A stretch of DNA of 20,057 nt, from NCBI GenBank assembly GCA_036794995.1, contig DAIRFP010000086.1:1-20057 (forward strand). The letters run 5' to 3'. Every line of letters begins with the position of its first letter. Within the stretch, counting starts at the first letter, position 1. The notes beneath the pieces are model-generated. The model was not told the DNA's origin, ran no database searches, and was given only the letters and a program-made list of their open reading frames with translations. Origin of the DNA: DAIRFP01 sp036794995. GTDB taxonomy: Bacteria > Desulfobacterota > Binatia > UBA9968. The position numbers and the translations under genes were made by a program. Below are positions 1 through 7,412 of this stretch, in pieces.

Positions 1-1118
1 ATAACTTCCATTTCAACTCGGATATTCTTCTCCTGCAGCTGGTGCGCCAGCAGGTATTTTACGTGGTCCAAGAGCGCCAGCAGATCCACGGGCTGAAAAA
101 CCGGTTCTCTGCGTCGTGAGAACTCCAAGAGCTGGCGTACGATGGCGGTGATGCGATCACTTTGGGAGCGGATGACATCCAGGTTCTCCTTGAGCTCTTC
201 CGGGCTTCGTGGCCGGCGCAAAAGAAACTCGGCCCGCCCGCCGATGATGTTAAGCGGAGTACCGATTTCATGCGCCAGACCCGCCGCCAGTCGTCCCACC
301 GAAGCCAGCCGCTCGGAATGACGTAACTCTTGCTCCAACTTTAGCTTCTCCTGTTGTTGGTCCAGAAGTCTCGCGTGGCTTTGTTGCAGCTGCTGGCACA
401 TCAGGTTGAATTCGCGAGCCAGCGAAGCGACTTCGTCACGGCCCTTTATTTCGATGCTCTGCTGGTTTTGGCCCTGAGCGATTTCTTTGATGCGGCGAAT
501 CAGCTCGTTGATCGGTCGGGTTACGCTGCGGCGCACCAGAATCAGGACCAGGATTGAGAGTAGAACCACTAAAACGGAAGTGGTCGTAAGAATACGGTTG
601 CGCCGCTGCTCCAGGGCGGCGAATGTTCCGTATCCCTGGCGCGCGAGCACGAAGGCTCCCGCAAGCCGATGATCAGGGTCGACAATCGCTTCGATTCGAT
701 AGTAGATCAAATTCCTCGGCTGCTGAACATAACCGTCGACTCCGTCGCCGCTTTGTAAAACCGGTCGAGGATCTATTTTTGTGATGGGAGTGGGATCCAG
801 CTCCGGAAAATCCATCCCGAATCGGATCGACGCTGATTTAGCCACAGCCTTGCCGGACAGATCGTAAACAATGATGCCGTGGATGTTGCCTCTCGGCGCG
901 GCAATGTCGATAAATTGCTGCGTTCTATCGATGTCCGCTTGGTCGATAAAGGTGCGGCTCAACCCCGCCTGCAAAACTCTGGAGAAGCCACGCATCCCGA
1001 CGCTCAGCTCACGCTTAATGCTTTCTTGGTCCTGTTGAACGCTGAGATAGCCGTGCACCATCATGATGAGGACGATCACGGTAACCAGTGAAACGATGAG
1101 TTTGGTTCCAAGATTCAT
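1..1118 (-). CDS. Membrane sensor histidine kinase, C-terminus outside window
   Basis: An open frame runs from ATG 1118 to the window edge (about 372 codons). Visible parts: TM1 near residues 7-26; an extracytoplasmic sensor region near 27-175; TM2 near 176-196; a HAMP linker near 197-250; a coiled-coil-like Q/E/K-rich stretch; then a HisKA domain whose H-box reads AHEIGTPLN, placing the phospho-accepting histidine at residue 283. The ATPase domain would lie beyond position 1. The H-box and two-TM layout resemble NtrB/ZraS/AtoS-type kinases, which usually pair with sigma-54 activators; the partner regulator is not in the window. It is divergent from a small secreted-peptide gene that has a -24/-12 promoter, so it may control it. 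The only SD-like sequence (GGAG, 12 bases before ATG) sits inside a hairpin. The ligand is unknown. Confidence 0.93.
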   Translation of the reverse strand, partial: MNLGTKLIVSLVTVIVLIMMVHGYLSVQQDQESIKRELSVGMRGFSRVLQAGLSRTFIDQADIDRTQQFIDIAAPRGNIHGIIVYDLSGKAVAKSASIRFGMDFPELDPTPITKIDPRPVLQSGDGVDGYVQQPRNLIYYRIEAIVDPDHRLAGAFVLARQGYGTFAALEQRRNRILTTTSVLVVLLSILVLILVRRSVTRPINELIRRIKEIAQGQNQQSIEIKGRDEVASLAREFNLMCQQLQQSHARLLDQQQEKLKLEQELRHSERLASVGRLAAGLAHEIGTPLNIIGGRAEFLLRRPRSPEELKENLDVIRSQSDRITAIVRQLLEFSRRREPVFQPVDLLALLDHVKYLLAHQLQEKNIRVEMEV

Positions 1119-1127
1119 TTAAACGTG

Positions 1128-1144
1128 TTGCTCCAGGGGAGCAA
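1128..1144 (-). promoter_or_regulatory. Hairpin covering the kinase ribosome-binding site
   Basis: TTGCTCC and GGAGCAA form a perfect 7-bp inverted repeat around a 3-base loop. In the kinase mRNA the right arm contains the only SD-like GGAG, ending about 9-12 bases before the ATG at 1118. Pairing would hide it and lower translation. It could equally be a protein-binding site in DNA. Confidence 0.5.
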
Positions 1145-1213
1145 TCATCATACCGAGGACGGCACGGAGAAAAATTTTCCGGATAGTTAGAAAAAACAAA
1201 GTACCTACAGATT

Positions 1214-1226
1214 GGTCCGTCGGACC
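1214..1226. repeat. 13-base palindrome, operator-like
   Basis: GGTCCG T CGGACC is a perfect palindrome with 6-base arms around one central base. It lies about 90 bases upstream of the kinase start and about 200 bases upstream of the -24/-12 promoter. An operator is possible; no known regulator motif was recognised. Confidence 0.35.
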
Positions 1227-1239
1227 GGGCCATAAATCT

Positions 1240-1274
1240 GTTGCAATCTACTGCGCCGTGTAGCAATTTGCAAC
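1240..1274. promoter_or_regulatory. Imperfect inverted repeat, candidate activator (enhancer) site
   Basis: The outer arms GTTGCAA/TTGCAAC are perfect and the inner arms CTAC/GTAG are perfect, separated by an 8-base centre and a 3-base bulge. It ends about 150 bp upstream of the -24 element at 1427, the range used by NtrC-type enhancer-binding proteins. Its identity as a binding site is inferred from symmetry and distance only. Confidence 0.4.
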
Positions 1275-1426
1275 GCTGAGAAAAACTCAACAAATTAAGG
1301 AGTTGCGCTTGGGTGAAGGGTTAAGAATGCAAATTCCAGCGATTCGCCGGCGAGCCGAGAATCTGGCGATCCCAGAGAATCCCTTGAATCTCTAAGTAAT
1401 TTCACGCTTCAGTTTCGAATCATGGA

Positions 1427-1442
1427 TGGCATGCAGCTTGCG
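1427..1442 (+). promoter_or_regulatory. Sigma-54 (-24/-12) promoter of the secreted-peptide gene
   Basis: TGGCATG, 4 bases, then TTGC matches the consensus TGGCACG-N4-TTGC at all positions but one (T for C). The GG and GC dinucleotides have the required 10-base separation. The predicted transcript would start near 1453, giving a leader of about 30 bases before ATG 1484 with a good SD. The divergent kinase belongs to a class often paired with sigma-54 activators. Confidence 0.65.
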
Positions 1443-1483
1443 CTTGTAAAGAAAGCAACAACTCACAGAGAGGAGGTGAAGAA

Positions 1484-1615
1484 ATGAAAAAATTCGCAGT
1501 TGCTTTGGCCATCGTTTTGGGAATGAATCTGGCATCCTCGATCATCAGCCTATCCATGCCCGTAAGTCAGGCGCAGGAAGCGCCACCGGAAAAGCCGGAT
1601 AAGCCCGGTGACTAA
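1484..1615 (+). CDS. 43-residue secreted peptide
   Basis: ATG 1484 is preceded by a very strong SD (AGGAGGTGA, 1471-1479) at good spacing. The product starts MKK, has a hydrophobic core to about residue 25, and a signal-peptidase-I-like site VSQA|QE near residue 30. That leaves a mature peptide of only about 13 residues, rich in Pro, Lys and acidic residues (EAPPEKPDKPGD). There are no cysteines. Transcription appears to come from the -24/-12 promoter just upstream and to end at the hairpin at 1633-1666, so this is a complete monocistronic unit. No family was recognised. By topology it resembles zraP, a sigma-54-dependent periplasmic protein divergent from its kinase genes, but there is no sequence similarity to claim. 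Alternatives are a secreted signal, a kinase modulator or a non-functional signal-peptide ORF. Confidence 0.7.
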   Translation: MKKFAVALAIVLGMNLASSIISLSMPVSQAQEAPPEKPDKPGD

Positions 1616-1632
1616 GATCCACATGAGTCTTT

Positions 1633-1666
1633 ATAGCTAAGGGGATGGCGACATCCCCTTAGCTAT
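1633..1666 (+). terminator. Strong hairpin terminator after the secreted-peptide gene
   Basis: A perfect 15-bp stem (ATAGCTAAGGGGATG with its exact complement) closes on a GCGA tetraloop, a stable GNRA type. The following T-rich tract (TTAGTTTC) is weak. It lies 17 bases past the stop codon of the small peptide gene. On the other strand there is no U-tract, so it fits the plus-strand transcript better; RNA 3'-end protection is an alternative role. Confidence 0.7.
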
Positions 1667-1713
1667 TAGTTTCGGATTTACTGTGCGGGCGGAGTAGTGG
1701 GTCGTTAGCCTCA

Positions 1714-2019
1714 TTAGCGCTTTATAGAAAAATTGTAAAATTCTTCCGTCGAAGCTTCCCACTCCGTCTGAACCTCCTTGACCAGCGCGCCCGACGGTCC
1801 CTTGCGGCACCAGCCGATCAACTTTTCCAATTCCGCTTTTTTACCATCTGCCATCACTTCCACCGAACCGTCGAGACAGTTCCTCACCCACCCGGTTATG
1901 CCCAGCCGTTGGGCCTGTTCCACTGTTGACGCGCGAAAATAAACTCCTTGAACCCGGCCCCTAATCTGCAAATGAACGCGCGCGGTTTTTTCCAGAGATT
2001 CCATCTTGACCACGCTCAT
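1714..2019 (-). CDS. acyP: Acylphosphatase
   Basis: A 101-residue protein of the usual length for the acylphosphatase family, a small cytosolic enzyme that hydrolyses carboxyl-phosphate bonds of acyl phosphates. The signature GRVQGVYFR supplies the phosphate-binding loop with the catalytic arginine at residue 29; GWVRN supplies the catalytic asparagine at residue 47. The GSVEVMADG segment is also typical. The ATG at 2019 is preceded by AGGTAGGAT, a usable SD; an internal ATG at 2004 has a poorer one. It stands alone: convergent with the small secreted-peptide gene and divergent from the RNA-binding protein gene. Its physiological substrate is not shown by context. Confidence 0.95.
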   Translation of the reverse strand: MSVVKMESLEKTARVHLQIRGRVQGVYFRASTVEQAQRLGITGWVRNCLDGSVEVMADGKKAELEKLIGWCRKGPSGALVKEVQTEWEASTEEFYNFSIKR

Positions 2020-2074
2020 ATCCTACCTATCGATGGCTCGCAATATTACCCGTAAGCCCCGGCTCCGGATAGAT

Positions 2075-2104
2075 TTGACAAGCGGGCCGCTCCTTAGGTA
2101 GTCT
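2075..2104 (+). promoter_or_regulatory. Possible sigma-70 promoter of the RRM gene
   Basis: A perfect -35 box TTGACA (2075-2080) is followed after 18 bases by TAGTCT (2099-2104), a poor -10 box. This would give a leader of roughly 140 bases before the RRM start codon at 2251. The leader has no convincing ORF. Confidence 0.3.
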
Positions 2105-2226
2105 GGCGCCCGTTTAGTTTAGTAGGGGTCATTTTACCGAAGAACGCGCTGCGAGATTGGCTCCCGTTGGTGAGACCGTTTGCGGCGCTCTCCTTCGCGT
2201 AAACGATGCCGAGAAGTTTATCTTTT

Positions 2227-2240
2227 CTTGTTGCAACAAG
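2227..2240 (+). promoter_or_regulatory. Palindrome overlapping the RRM gene SD
   Basis: CTTGTTGCAACAAG is a perfect 14-base palindrome whose right end runs into the SD AAGGAGGG (2238-2245) of the RNA-binding protein gene. As RNA it can form a short hairpin pairing part of the SD, a plausible thermosensor or autoregulatory site; as DNA it could be an operator. Its GTTGCAA core also occurs in the inverted repeat at 1240-1274. Confidence 0.4.
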
Positions 2241-2250
2241 GAGGGACAAT

Positions 2251-2559
2251 ATGGGAGCAAAGCTGTACGTGGGAAACCTTCCCTACTCGGTGACCGAAGA
2301 ACGGCTTCAGCAACATTTTGCCCAGCACGGCTCCGTGCTCAGCGCTCGGATCATCACTGATAAGTTCAGTGGGAGATCCAAAGGGTTCGGTTTCGTTGAA
2401 ATGAGTTCCGACCAGGAGGCGGAACGAGCAACAGCGGCTCTGAACGGCACGGATTTCGAAGGCAGAAACATTGTCGTCAGTGAAGCGAGACCGCAACAAC
2501 CTCGAGAGCCGCGATCCGGTTTCGGAGGCGGGAGACCGCCCGGCGGCAATCGCTATTAG
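2251..2559 (+). CDS. RRM-domain glycine-rich RNA-binding protein
   Basis: A 102-residue protein made of one RNA recognition motif and a short tail. RNP2 is LYVGNL (residues 5-10) and RNP1 is KGFGFVEM (44-51), with the aromatic residues that stack on RNA bases. The tail from about residue 82 is rich in Arg, Pro and Gly and probably adds non-specific RNA contact. Such single-RRM proteins occur in cyanobacteria and several proteobacterial lineages, where some are cold-induced RNA chaperones; that role here is inferred. ATG 2251 was chosen over the in-frame upstream ATG at 2206 because it has a clear AAGGAGG SD and begins directly at the domain. The gene meets ligA tail to tail with one base between stop codons. 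Confidence 0.93.
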   Translation: MGAKLYVGNLPYSVTEERLQQHFAQHGSVLSARIITDKFSGRSKGFGFVEMSSDQEAERATAALNGTDFEGRNIVVSEARPQQPREPRSGFGGGRPPGGNRY

Positions 2560-2560
2560 T

Positions 2561-4606
2561 TCAGCCCGCCAACATCCTCTTGAGTTCTTCTTCGTCCAAA
2601 ATCCGCAGCCCCAGTTCCTGCGCTTTCTTGAGTTTGGAACCAGGATCGGCCCCGGCGACAACGTAAGTTGTATTACGGCTTACACTCGAGGCGATACGAC
2701 CGCCCAGGGCCTCGATCTGCCGCTGTGCTTCCAACCGCGACATGCTCTCCAGTCCCCCCGTCAGAACGAAGATCGCTCCTGCCAAGGTGCCTTGCTTTTT
2801 CGGCTCCGGTCTAAATTGGACGCCGGCTTTGGTCAATTTCGCGATGACTTGCCGGGTTTCCTTTTGCGCGAAAAAGTAAGCGATACTTTTGGCTACCTGG
2901 GGACCGATCTCTCTGACGTCTGTCAATTGTTCCTCGGAGGCCGCCATAATCGATGCCAGATCGCCGAAGTGTTCGGCCAAGAGCTTGGCGGTTGCTTCAC
3001 CCACATGGCGAATCCCTAGCGCAGTCAAACCGCGCGACAAAGTCGCTGCCTTACTGCGTTCCAGGGCGTTCAGAAGATTCTGGGCCGACTTCTCCGCCAT
3101 GCGTTCCAGGTTGGCCAGGTCTCCCATCCTGAGGTGGTAGAGATCGGCGATATCCTTGACCAGTCCGCGCTCCACCAGCTGGTCGATGAGTTTTTCACCG
3201 AGTCCTTCAATGTCCATGGCGCCCCGCGAGCCAAAGAACTTGAGGCTCTCCTTGGTTTTCGCCGGGCAGGAAATGCCGATGCAACGGTAGGCAGCCTCTC
3301 CCTCCTCGCGGTAAACTTCGGCGCCGCAAACCGGGCACTGGGCGGGCATGATAAAAGGCCGCTCGTCGCCGGTGCGCTGGTCGGGTAGAACTTGCACGAC
3401 ATAGGGAATCACGTCGCCGGCTCGCTCGACAACGACGGCATCGCCGATGCGAATATCTTTGCGTTCTATTTCATCCATGTTGTGAAGCGATGCGCTCTTG
3501 ACCGTTACGCCGCCGATGGGCACGGGCGCCAGGCTCGCAACCGGTGTCAGAGTGCCGGTACGCCCCACCTGGGGCTGAATGTCGAGGATGCGCGTGCTCG
3601 CCTGGCGCGGTTTGAACTTATAGGCGATGGCCCAGCGCGGTGAGCGCGCGATCTCTCCTAAACGTCGCTGTAGTGCGGTGCTGTTAACCTTAACGACGAG
3701 GCCGTCGATTTCATAGGGAAGCTCATCGCGGTGGGTTCCCATCTCCGACTGATAGTCCAGGACCTCGTGCAGGTTACGGCAGATTCTGGCTCCCGGTATC
3801 GGTTTCAGGCCCCAGTCCTTGATCGCAGCGAGAAATTCCAGATGGCTGGTGAACTGTGCCCCGGTAATGGCGCCGATCCCATGGCAAAAGATGTCCAGGG
3901 GCCGCTTCGCCGTGATGGTGGAATCGAGCTGTTTCAAGGAACCTGCGGTGGCGTTGCGTGGATTGGCAAAGAGAGGCTGACCCTCCTCTTCGCGTTCGCG
4001 GTTTATCAGCTGAAATGCCTTCCGCGAAAGAAAGACCTCACCCCGAACTTCGAGCCGCTGGGGGTGCTCCCGGGTTCCGGCGCGGAGCGCGAGCGGGATC
4101 GAGCGGATGGTTTTCAAGTTTACGGTAATGTCCTCGCCATAAATCCCGTCGCCTCGGGTCGAGCCCACGGTAAACCGGCCATCGACGTAGAGCAGCTCCA
4201 CAGCGACACCGTCGATCTTCGGCTCCACGGCGTATTCGATGGGTTCAGATCTCCTCAAAAAACGCTGAATCCGTGCCTCAAATTCCTCCAGCTCTTGCCC
4301 ATCGGTGGCGTTGTTGAGGGATAACATAGGCAGCGTGTGTTGAACCGTGCTAAACTTGGGCAACGGCGGCGCGCCGACTTTTTGGGTCGGCGAATCCGGC
4401 GACCCAAGCTCCGGATGGGTCTTTTCGAGTTCTACTAACCGGCGAAAGAGCCGATCGTAGTCCGCATCGCTAATCGTCGGGTCGTCGAGGACGTGGTACT
4501 GAAAGTTGTGTTTCTCGATCTGCCGGCGAAGCTCGACGATTTCCTTTTCCGCGGCGGCGCGGGATTCCGGCGTGGTGGGATGCGGTGAAATTTTAGACAG
4601 AGCCAT
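2561..4606 (-). CDS. ligA: NAD-dependent DNA ligase LigA
   Basis: A 681-residue protein, full length for bacterial LigA, which seals nicks in replication and repair using NAD. Domain order: Ia domain (about 20-80, with YHVLDDPTISDADYD for NMN binding); adenylation domain with KIDG, nucleophile lysine 130; OB-fold (about 325-410, RWAIAYKFKP at its entry); zinc finger with Cys424, Cys427, Cys442 and Cys447; helix-hairpin-helix region (about 460-590); BRCT domain (about 605-681). All key residues are present. The ATG at 4606 has only a weak purine-rich leader. It is divergent from the TPR lipoprotein gene, about 85-90 bases apart, and convergent with the RRM gene. Confidence 0.98.
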   Translation of the reverse strand: MALSKISPHPTTPESRAAAEKEIVELRRQIEKHNFQYHVLDDPTISDADYDRLFRRLVELEKTHPELGSPDSPTQKVGAPPLPKFSTVQHTLPMLSLNNATDGQELEEFEARIQRFLRRSEPIEYAVEPKIDGVAVELLYVDGRFTVGSTRGDGIYGEDITVNLKTIRSIPLALRAGTREHPQRLEVRGEVFLSRKAFQLINREREEEGQPLFANPRNATAGSLKQLDSTITAKRPLDIFCHGIGAITGAQFTSHLEFLAAIKDWGLKPIPGARICRNLHEVLDYQSEMGTHRDELPYEIDGLVVKVNSTALQRRLGEIARSPRWAIAYKFKPRQASTRILDIQPQVGRTGTLTPVASLAPVPIGGVTVKSASLHNMDEIERKDIRIGDAVVVERAGDVIPYVVQVLPDQRTGDERPFIMPAQCPVCGAEVYREEGEAAYRCIGISCPAKTKESLKFFGSRGAMDIEGLGEKLIDQLVERGLVKDIADLYHLRMGDLANLERMAEKSAQNLLNALERSKAATLSRGLTALGIRHVGEATAKLLAEHFGDLASIMAASEEQLTDVREIGPQVAKSIAYFFAQKETRQVIAKLTKAGVQFRPEPKKQGTLAGAIFVLTGGLESMSRLEAQRQIEALGGRIASSVSRNTTYVVAGADPGSKLKKAQELGLRILDEEELKRMLAG

Positions 4607-4696
4607 GTCTTTAGTCTCTCAATCACCAAAAAAACTAGCACAATTAATCCAGCGAATGAAGTTCACGCGACGCTACATTGACCGTCTCTGGTGAGT

Positions 4697-6460
4697 ATGT
4701 TAACCCTGTCACTAATGGGTAGACGCTTTATTTGGAGGGTGGTTTTTCTCCTGTTGCTATCAGGTTGTGCCTCCACTGTACCCGACGTCAAGTCACCCCC
4801 GGACGCTCTGGTTTGGACTCCCGAAGCGCCCTTCGCGCGTGAGCAAAAGATCGAAATTCCCGCCGAAGCCGCCGGCTTGTTTCACTTCCTGAAGGGGCAT
4901 TTGTTGCTCGGGCAAGGCGAATTCGATGAGGCGCTAAAGGAGTTTGAAGCCGCTGCCAAAGACAATCCCGACGACTCCTTCTTGCACTTTCGCCTGGCAA
5001 CGCTTTACCTCCGAAAAGGAGATCTCAAAAAAGCTCTAGCGGAGGCGGAGGCGGCCGCACGGTCGGATCCCAAAAGCGTCGACAACCATCTCCTCCTTGC
5101 CGGCCTGTATTCGTCCCTCGGTGAGAATCAGAAAGCGATCAGTGAATACACCGAGGTGCTCGCACTCGATGCTCAAAACCAGGAAGCGATGCTCTACCTG
5201 GGCGCGCTTTATTTACAGCTCGAAGATTACGATCGGGCGACCAAAAATCTTGAAGAGCTCCTAAAACTGGACCCGAATTCCGTCCTTGGCCACTACTATC
5301 TTGGCCGCGTGCGCGCCAAAGGGAAGCTCTATTTGGCCGCCGAGCAAAGCTACCGGAAAGCTCTGGAGATCAACCCGAAGTCTGAGGCGGTGCTCGTGGA
5401 TCTCGCCTTGGTGTACGAGCTCGAGGGCAAAACCGAAGACGCCATCCAGATTTATCAACGGTTGTTGCAGGTAAATCCGAAAAGCGTGTGGGCGCGGAAG
5501 CGGTTGGGGGAACTGTACGTCGGCCAGAATAAATTGGATGAAGCGCTCAGCCACTTCCAAAGACTCGAAAGCGCGGAAGCGGACCCGCGGGAAACGCGGA
5601 TCAAGATCGGCCTCATCTACTACGAAAAAGGTGATTTTGAACGCGCCGCAACGGAGTTCAATCTGGTACTGGCCGGTGACACGGAGAACGATCGTGCCCA
5701 CTACTACCTGGGTGCCACCTATGTGGAAATGAAGTCTGAGGACAAAGCCGTGGAGGAATTTCTGCGCGTGCCGGAGAAAAGCGAGCTGTTCGTCGACGCG
5801 CGCATCCAGGCGGCCTATCTCTATGACCGGCGGGATCAGACCCAAAAGGCCATCGAAGCGGTACAGTCAGCGCTGAAAAAGAAGAGCGATCAAACGGAAA
5901 TTTTTGGATTACTCGCCTCGCTGTATCGCAAGCAGAAGGACTACCCCAAAGCCATTGAAGCCATGGAACGTGTGATTGTGCTCGATTCCAGGAACGATCA
6001 GGCCCACTTCCAGCTGGGCGCGCTCTACGACGAAAATAAAAACAAAGAGAAATCCATCGCCAACATGAAGAGAGCCATCGAGATCAACCCCCAGAACGCT
6101 GCGGCGTTGAATTATCTCGGTTATACCTGGGCCGAAATGGGCATCCAGCTCGACGAAGCGGAGATCCTGATCCAGAGGGCGCTGAAGATCGAGCCCAACG
6201 ACGGTTTCTATATCGATAGTTTGGGCTGGGTCTACTATCAGAAAGGTGATTACAATAAGGCGGTAGAGTTCCTGGAGCGGGCGGTGGAAATTACCGTAGA
6301 CGATCCTACCATCATCGAACATCTTGGCGACGCTTACGAGAAGACCAGCAAGATCGACCGGGCGGTCGTCCGTTATCGCGATGCGCTCAAGAAGACGAAG
6401 GAAGACGAGCAAAGCAAGCGCCTGCGTGAGAAAATCCAGCGCCTGGAGAGAAAAATTTGA
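4697..6460 (+). CDS. Outer-membrane-type lipoprotein with 15 TPRs, LbcA-like
   Basis: The N-terminus has a hydrophobic segment ending in the lipobox LLSGC, so it should be lipid-anchored. After a short linker, about 15 tandem 34-residue TPR units fill the protein from near residue 60 to the end, giving a superhelical protein-binding scaffold. The C-terminal repeats with NYLGYTWAE and DSLGWVYYQKGDY match those of TPR lipoproteins encoded just before lolB in gammaproteobacteria, such as LbcA of Pseudomonas, which brings the CtpA protease to cell-wall hydrolases. The next gene here is LolB-like, which supports that relation. The start is uncertain: GTG 4691, ATG 4697 and ATG 4715 are in frame, none with a good SD; all retain the signal peptide. 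Confidence 0.92.
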   Translation: MLTLSLMGRRFIWRVVFLLLLSGCASTVPDVKSPPDALVWTPEAPFAREQKIEIPAEAAGLFHFLKGHLLLGQGEFDEALKEFEAAAKDNPDDSFLHFRLATLYLRKGDLKKALAEAEAAARSDPKSVDNHLLLAGLYSSLGENQKAISEYTEVLALDAQNQEAMLYLGALYLQLEDYDRATKNLEELLKLDPNSVLGHYYLGRVRAKGKLYLAAEQSYRKALEINPKSEAVLVDLALVYELEGKTEDAIQIYQRLLQVNPKSVWARKRLGELYVGQNKLDEALSHFQRLESAEADPRETRIKIGLIYYEKGDFERAATEFNLVLAGDTENDRAHYYLGATYVEMKSEDKAVEEFLRVPEKSELFVDARIQAAYLYDRRDQTQKAIEAVQSALKKKSDQTEIFGLLASLYRKQKDYPKAIEAMERVIVLDSRNDQAHFQLGALYDENKNKEKSIANMKRAIEINPQNAAALNYLGYTWAEMGIQLDEAEILIQRALKIEPNDGFYIDSLGWVYYQKGDYNKAVEFLERAVEITVDDPTIIEHLGDAYEKTSKIDRAVVRYRDALKKTKEDEQSKRLREKIQRLERKI

Positions 6461-7317
6461 GCTCGCGTCGGCTGCCGACGCGAGGCGCCCTCCGCAAAAT
6501 CACCGGTTCGTTTCTTTTCGCAGTTATTCCAGCGGCGATCATCGGCTGCACGACGGTTGTCACCAAAATTCCGTCCCCGGCAGAGATTGATTTGCAACAA
6601 GCTCCCGGTACTGGCTGGACCGTGGAAAAACTCGTTGGGGTCCTTGCAAGGAGAGATCAAGAGTTTAAGTCTCTTCGGTCTCTTGCAGCGGTTTCCTATC
6701 GCGGGCCTGACGGAAACCAAGGATTCCAGGAGGCCGTTTTAGTCCAACGACCTGACAAAGCGCGGCTGGAAACGCTGACGCTTTTAGGAGCTATCCTGAT
6801 CGTGACCGTTAATGCGGATCAGATCGCCGGGCTACATCCGCGCGAAGGGCTTTATCTCCGTGGTAAGAGTTCCAAGGAGAATCTCTATCGCTATACGCGC
6901 ATTCCTTTGGAGCTTCAAGAAATGACGCGATTACTCATGGGGTTGCCGCCGGTCACGACGGGGGCCGATTGGCAGATTGGTGGTAGCTCGCTTTATCGTC
7001 CATTCAATGGGCAAGGGAAAGAGATCGTGGTGTTCGATCTGGGCCGTGAAATTCCGGTTCGCTGGTATCGGTTGGCGGCCGACGGAAGCCCTGAACTAAG
7101 CGCCTCCTTCGATAATTTCTCCGCCACCCCGGTGGGGCTGTTTCCTTTGAAGATTAATTTAGAAGCGGGGCCTCAACAGCGGTCCTTAGAGATTATTTAC
7201 CAAGAACCGGAAGTCAACGTCGAACTCGCCCCGTCTCTGTTTGTCCAGGAAAAGCCGCCGAACGTAAAGGAAGTCCCCATCGAGGCTTTAGGGGCAGTAA
7301 AGAATTCAGCACCATAA
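6457..7317 (+). CDS. LolB-like / DUF4292-type lipoprotein
   Basis: A 286-residue protein with a basic N-terminus, a hydrophobic stretch and the lipobox IIGC (Cys31). The body looks like the LolA/LolB-type beta fold: FKSLRSLAAVSYRG, then alternating strands, then PDKARLETLTLLG, as in LolB and DUF4292 proteins. LolB receives lipoproteins from LolA and inserts them into the outer membrane; the exact role here is inferred. The start is TTG 6457, which overlaps the TGA of the TPR gene and has GGAGAG six bases upstream, so translation is coupled. In proteobacteria this pair is usually followed by ispE and prs; here it is followed by an ABC transporter operon instead. Confidence 0.82.
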   Translation: MSSRRLPTRGALRKITGSFLFAVIPAAIIGCTTVVTKIPSPAEIDLQQAPGTGWTVEKLVGVLARRDQEFKSLRSLAAVSYRGPDGNQGFQEAVLVQRPDKARLETLTLLGAILIVTVNADQIAGLHPREGLYLRGKSSKENLYRYTRIPLELQEMTRLLMGLPPVTTGADWQIGGSSLYRPFNGQGKEIVVFDLGREIPVRWYRLAADGSPELSASFDNFSATPVGLFPLKINLEAGPQQRSLEIIYQEPEVNVELAPSLFVQEKPPNVKEVPIEALGAVKNSAP

Positions 7318-7412
7318 TAGGCCGCGCTGAATTTTTGCTCTCTTGCTCAAACCAAACCAGGCAGCATGAAAATATCATCGAATAAGAGTCTCAGGATGGA
7401 GACGGGCGAAGC

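Larger units (their letters stand above)
1119..1483. other. Divergent regulatory intergenic region
   Basis: These 365 bases lie between the kinase and the small secreted-peptide gene. No coding frame with a convincing start is seen. The region holds a hairpin next to the kinase start, a 13-base palindrome, a long imperfect inverted repeat, a -24/-12 promoter and a strong SD, each listed separately. The spacing fits a sigma-54 control region with an upstream activator site, but no site has been tested. Confidence 0.6.

Noticed and set aside
2020..2250. Riboswitch or cold-shock leader before the RRM gene
   Set aside because: Apart from the SD palindrome, no known riboswitch consensus or cold-box element could be recognised by eye.
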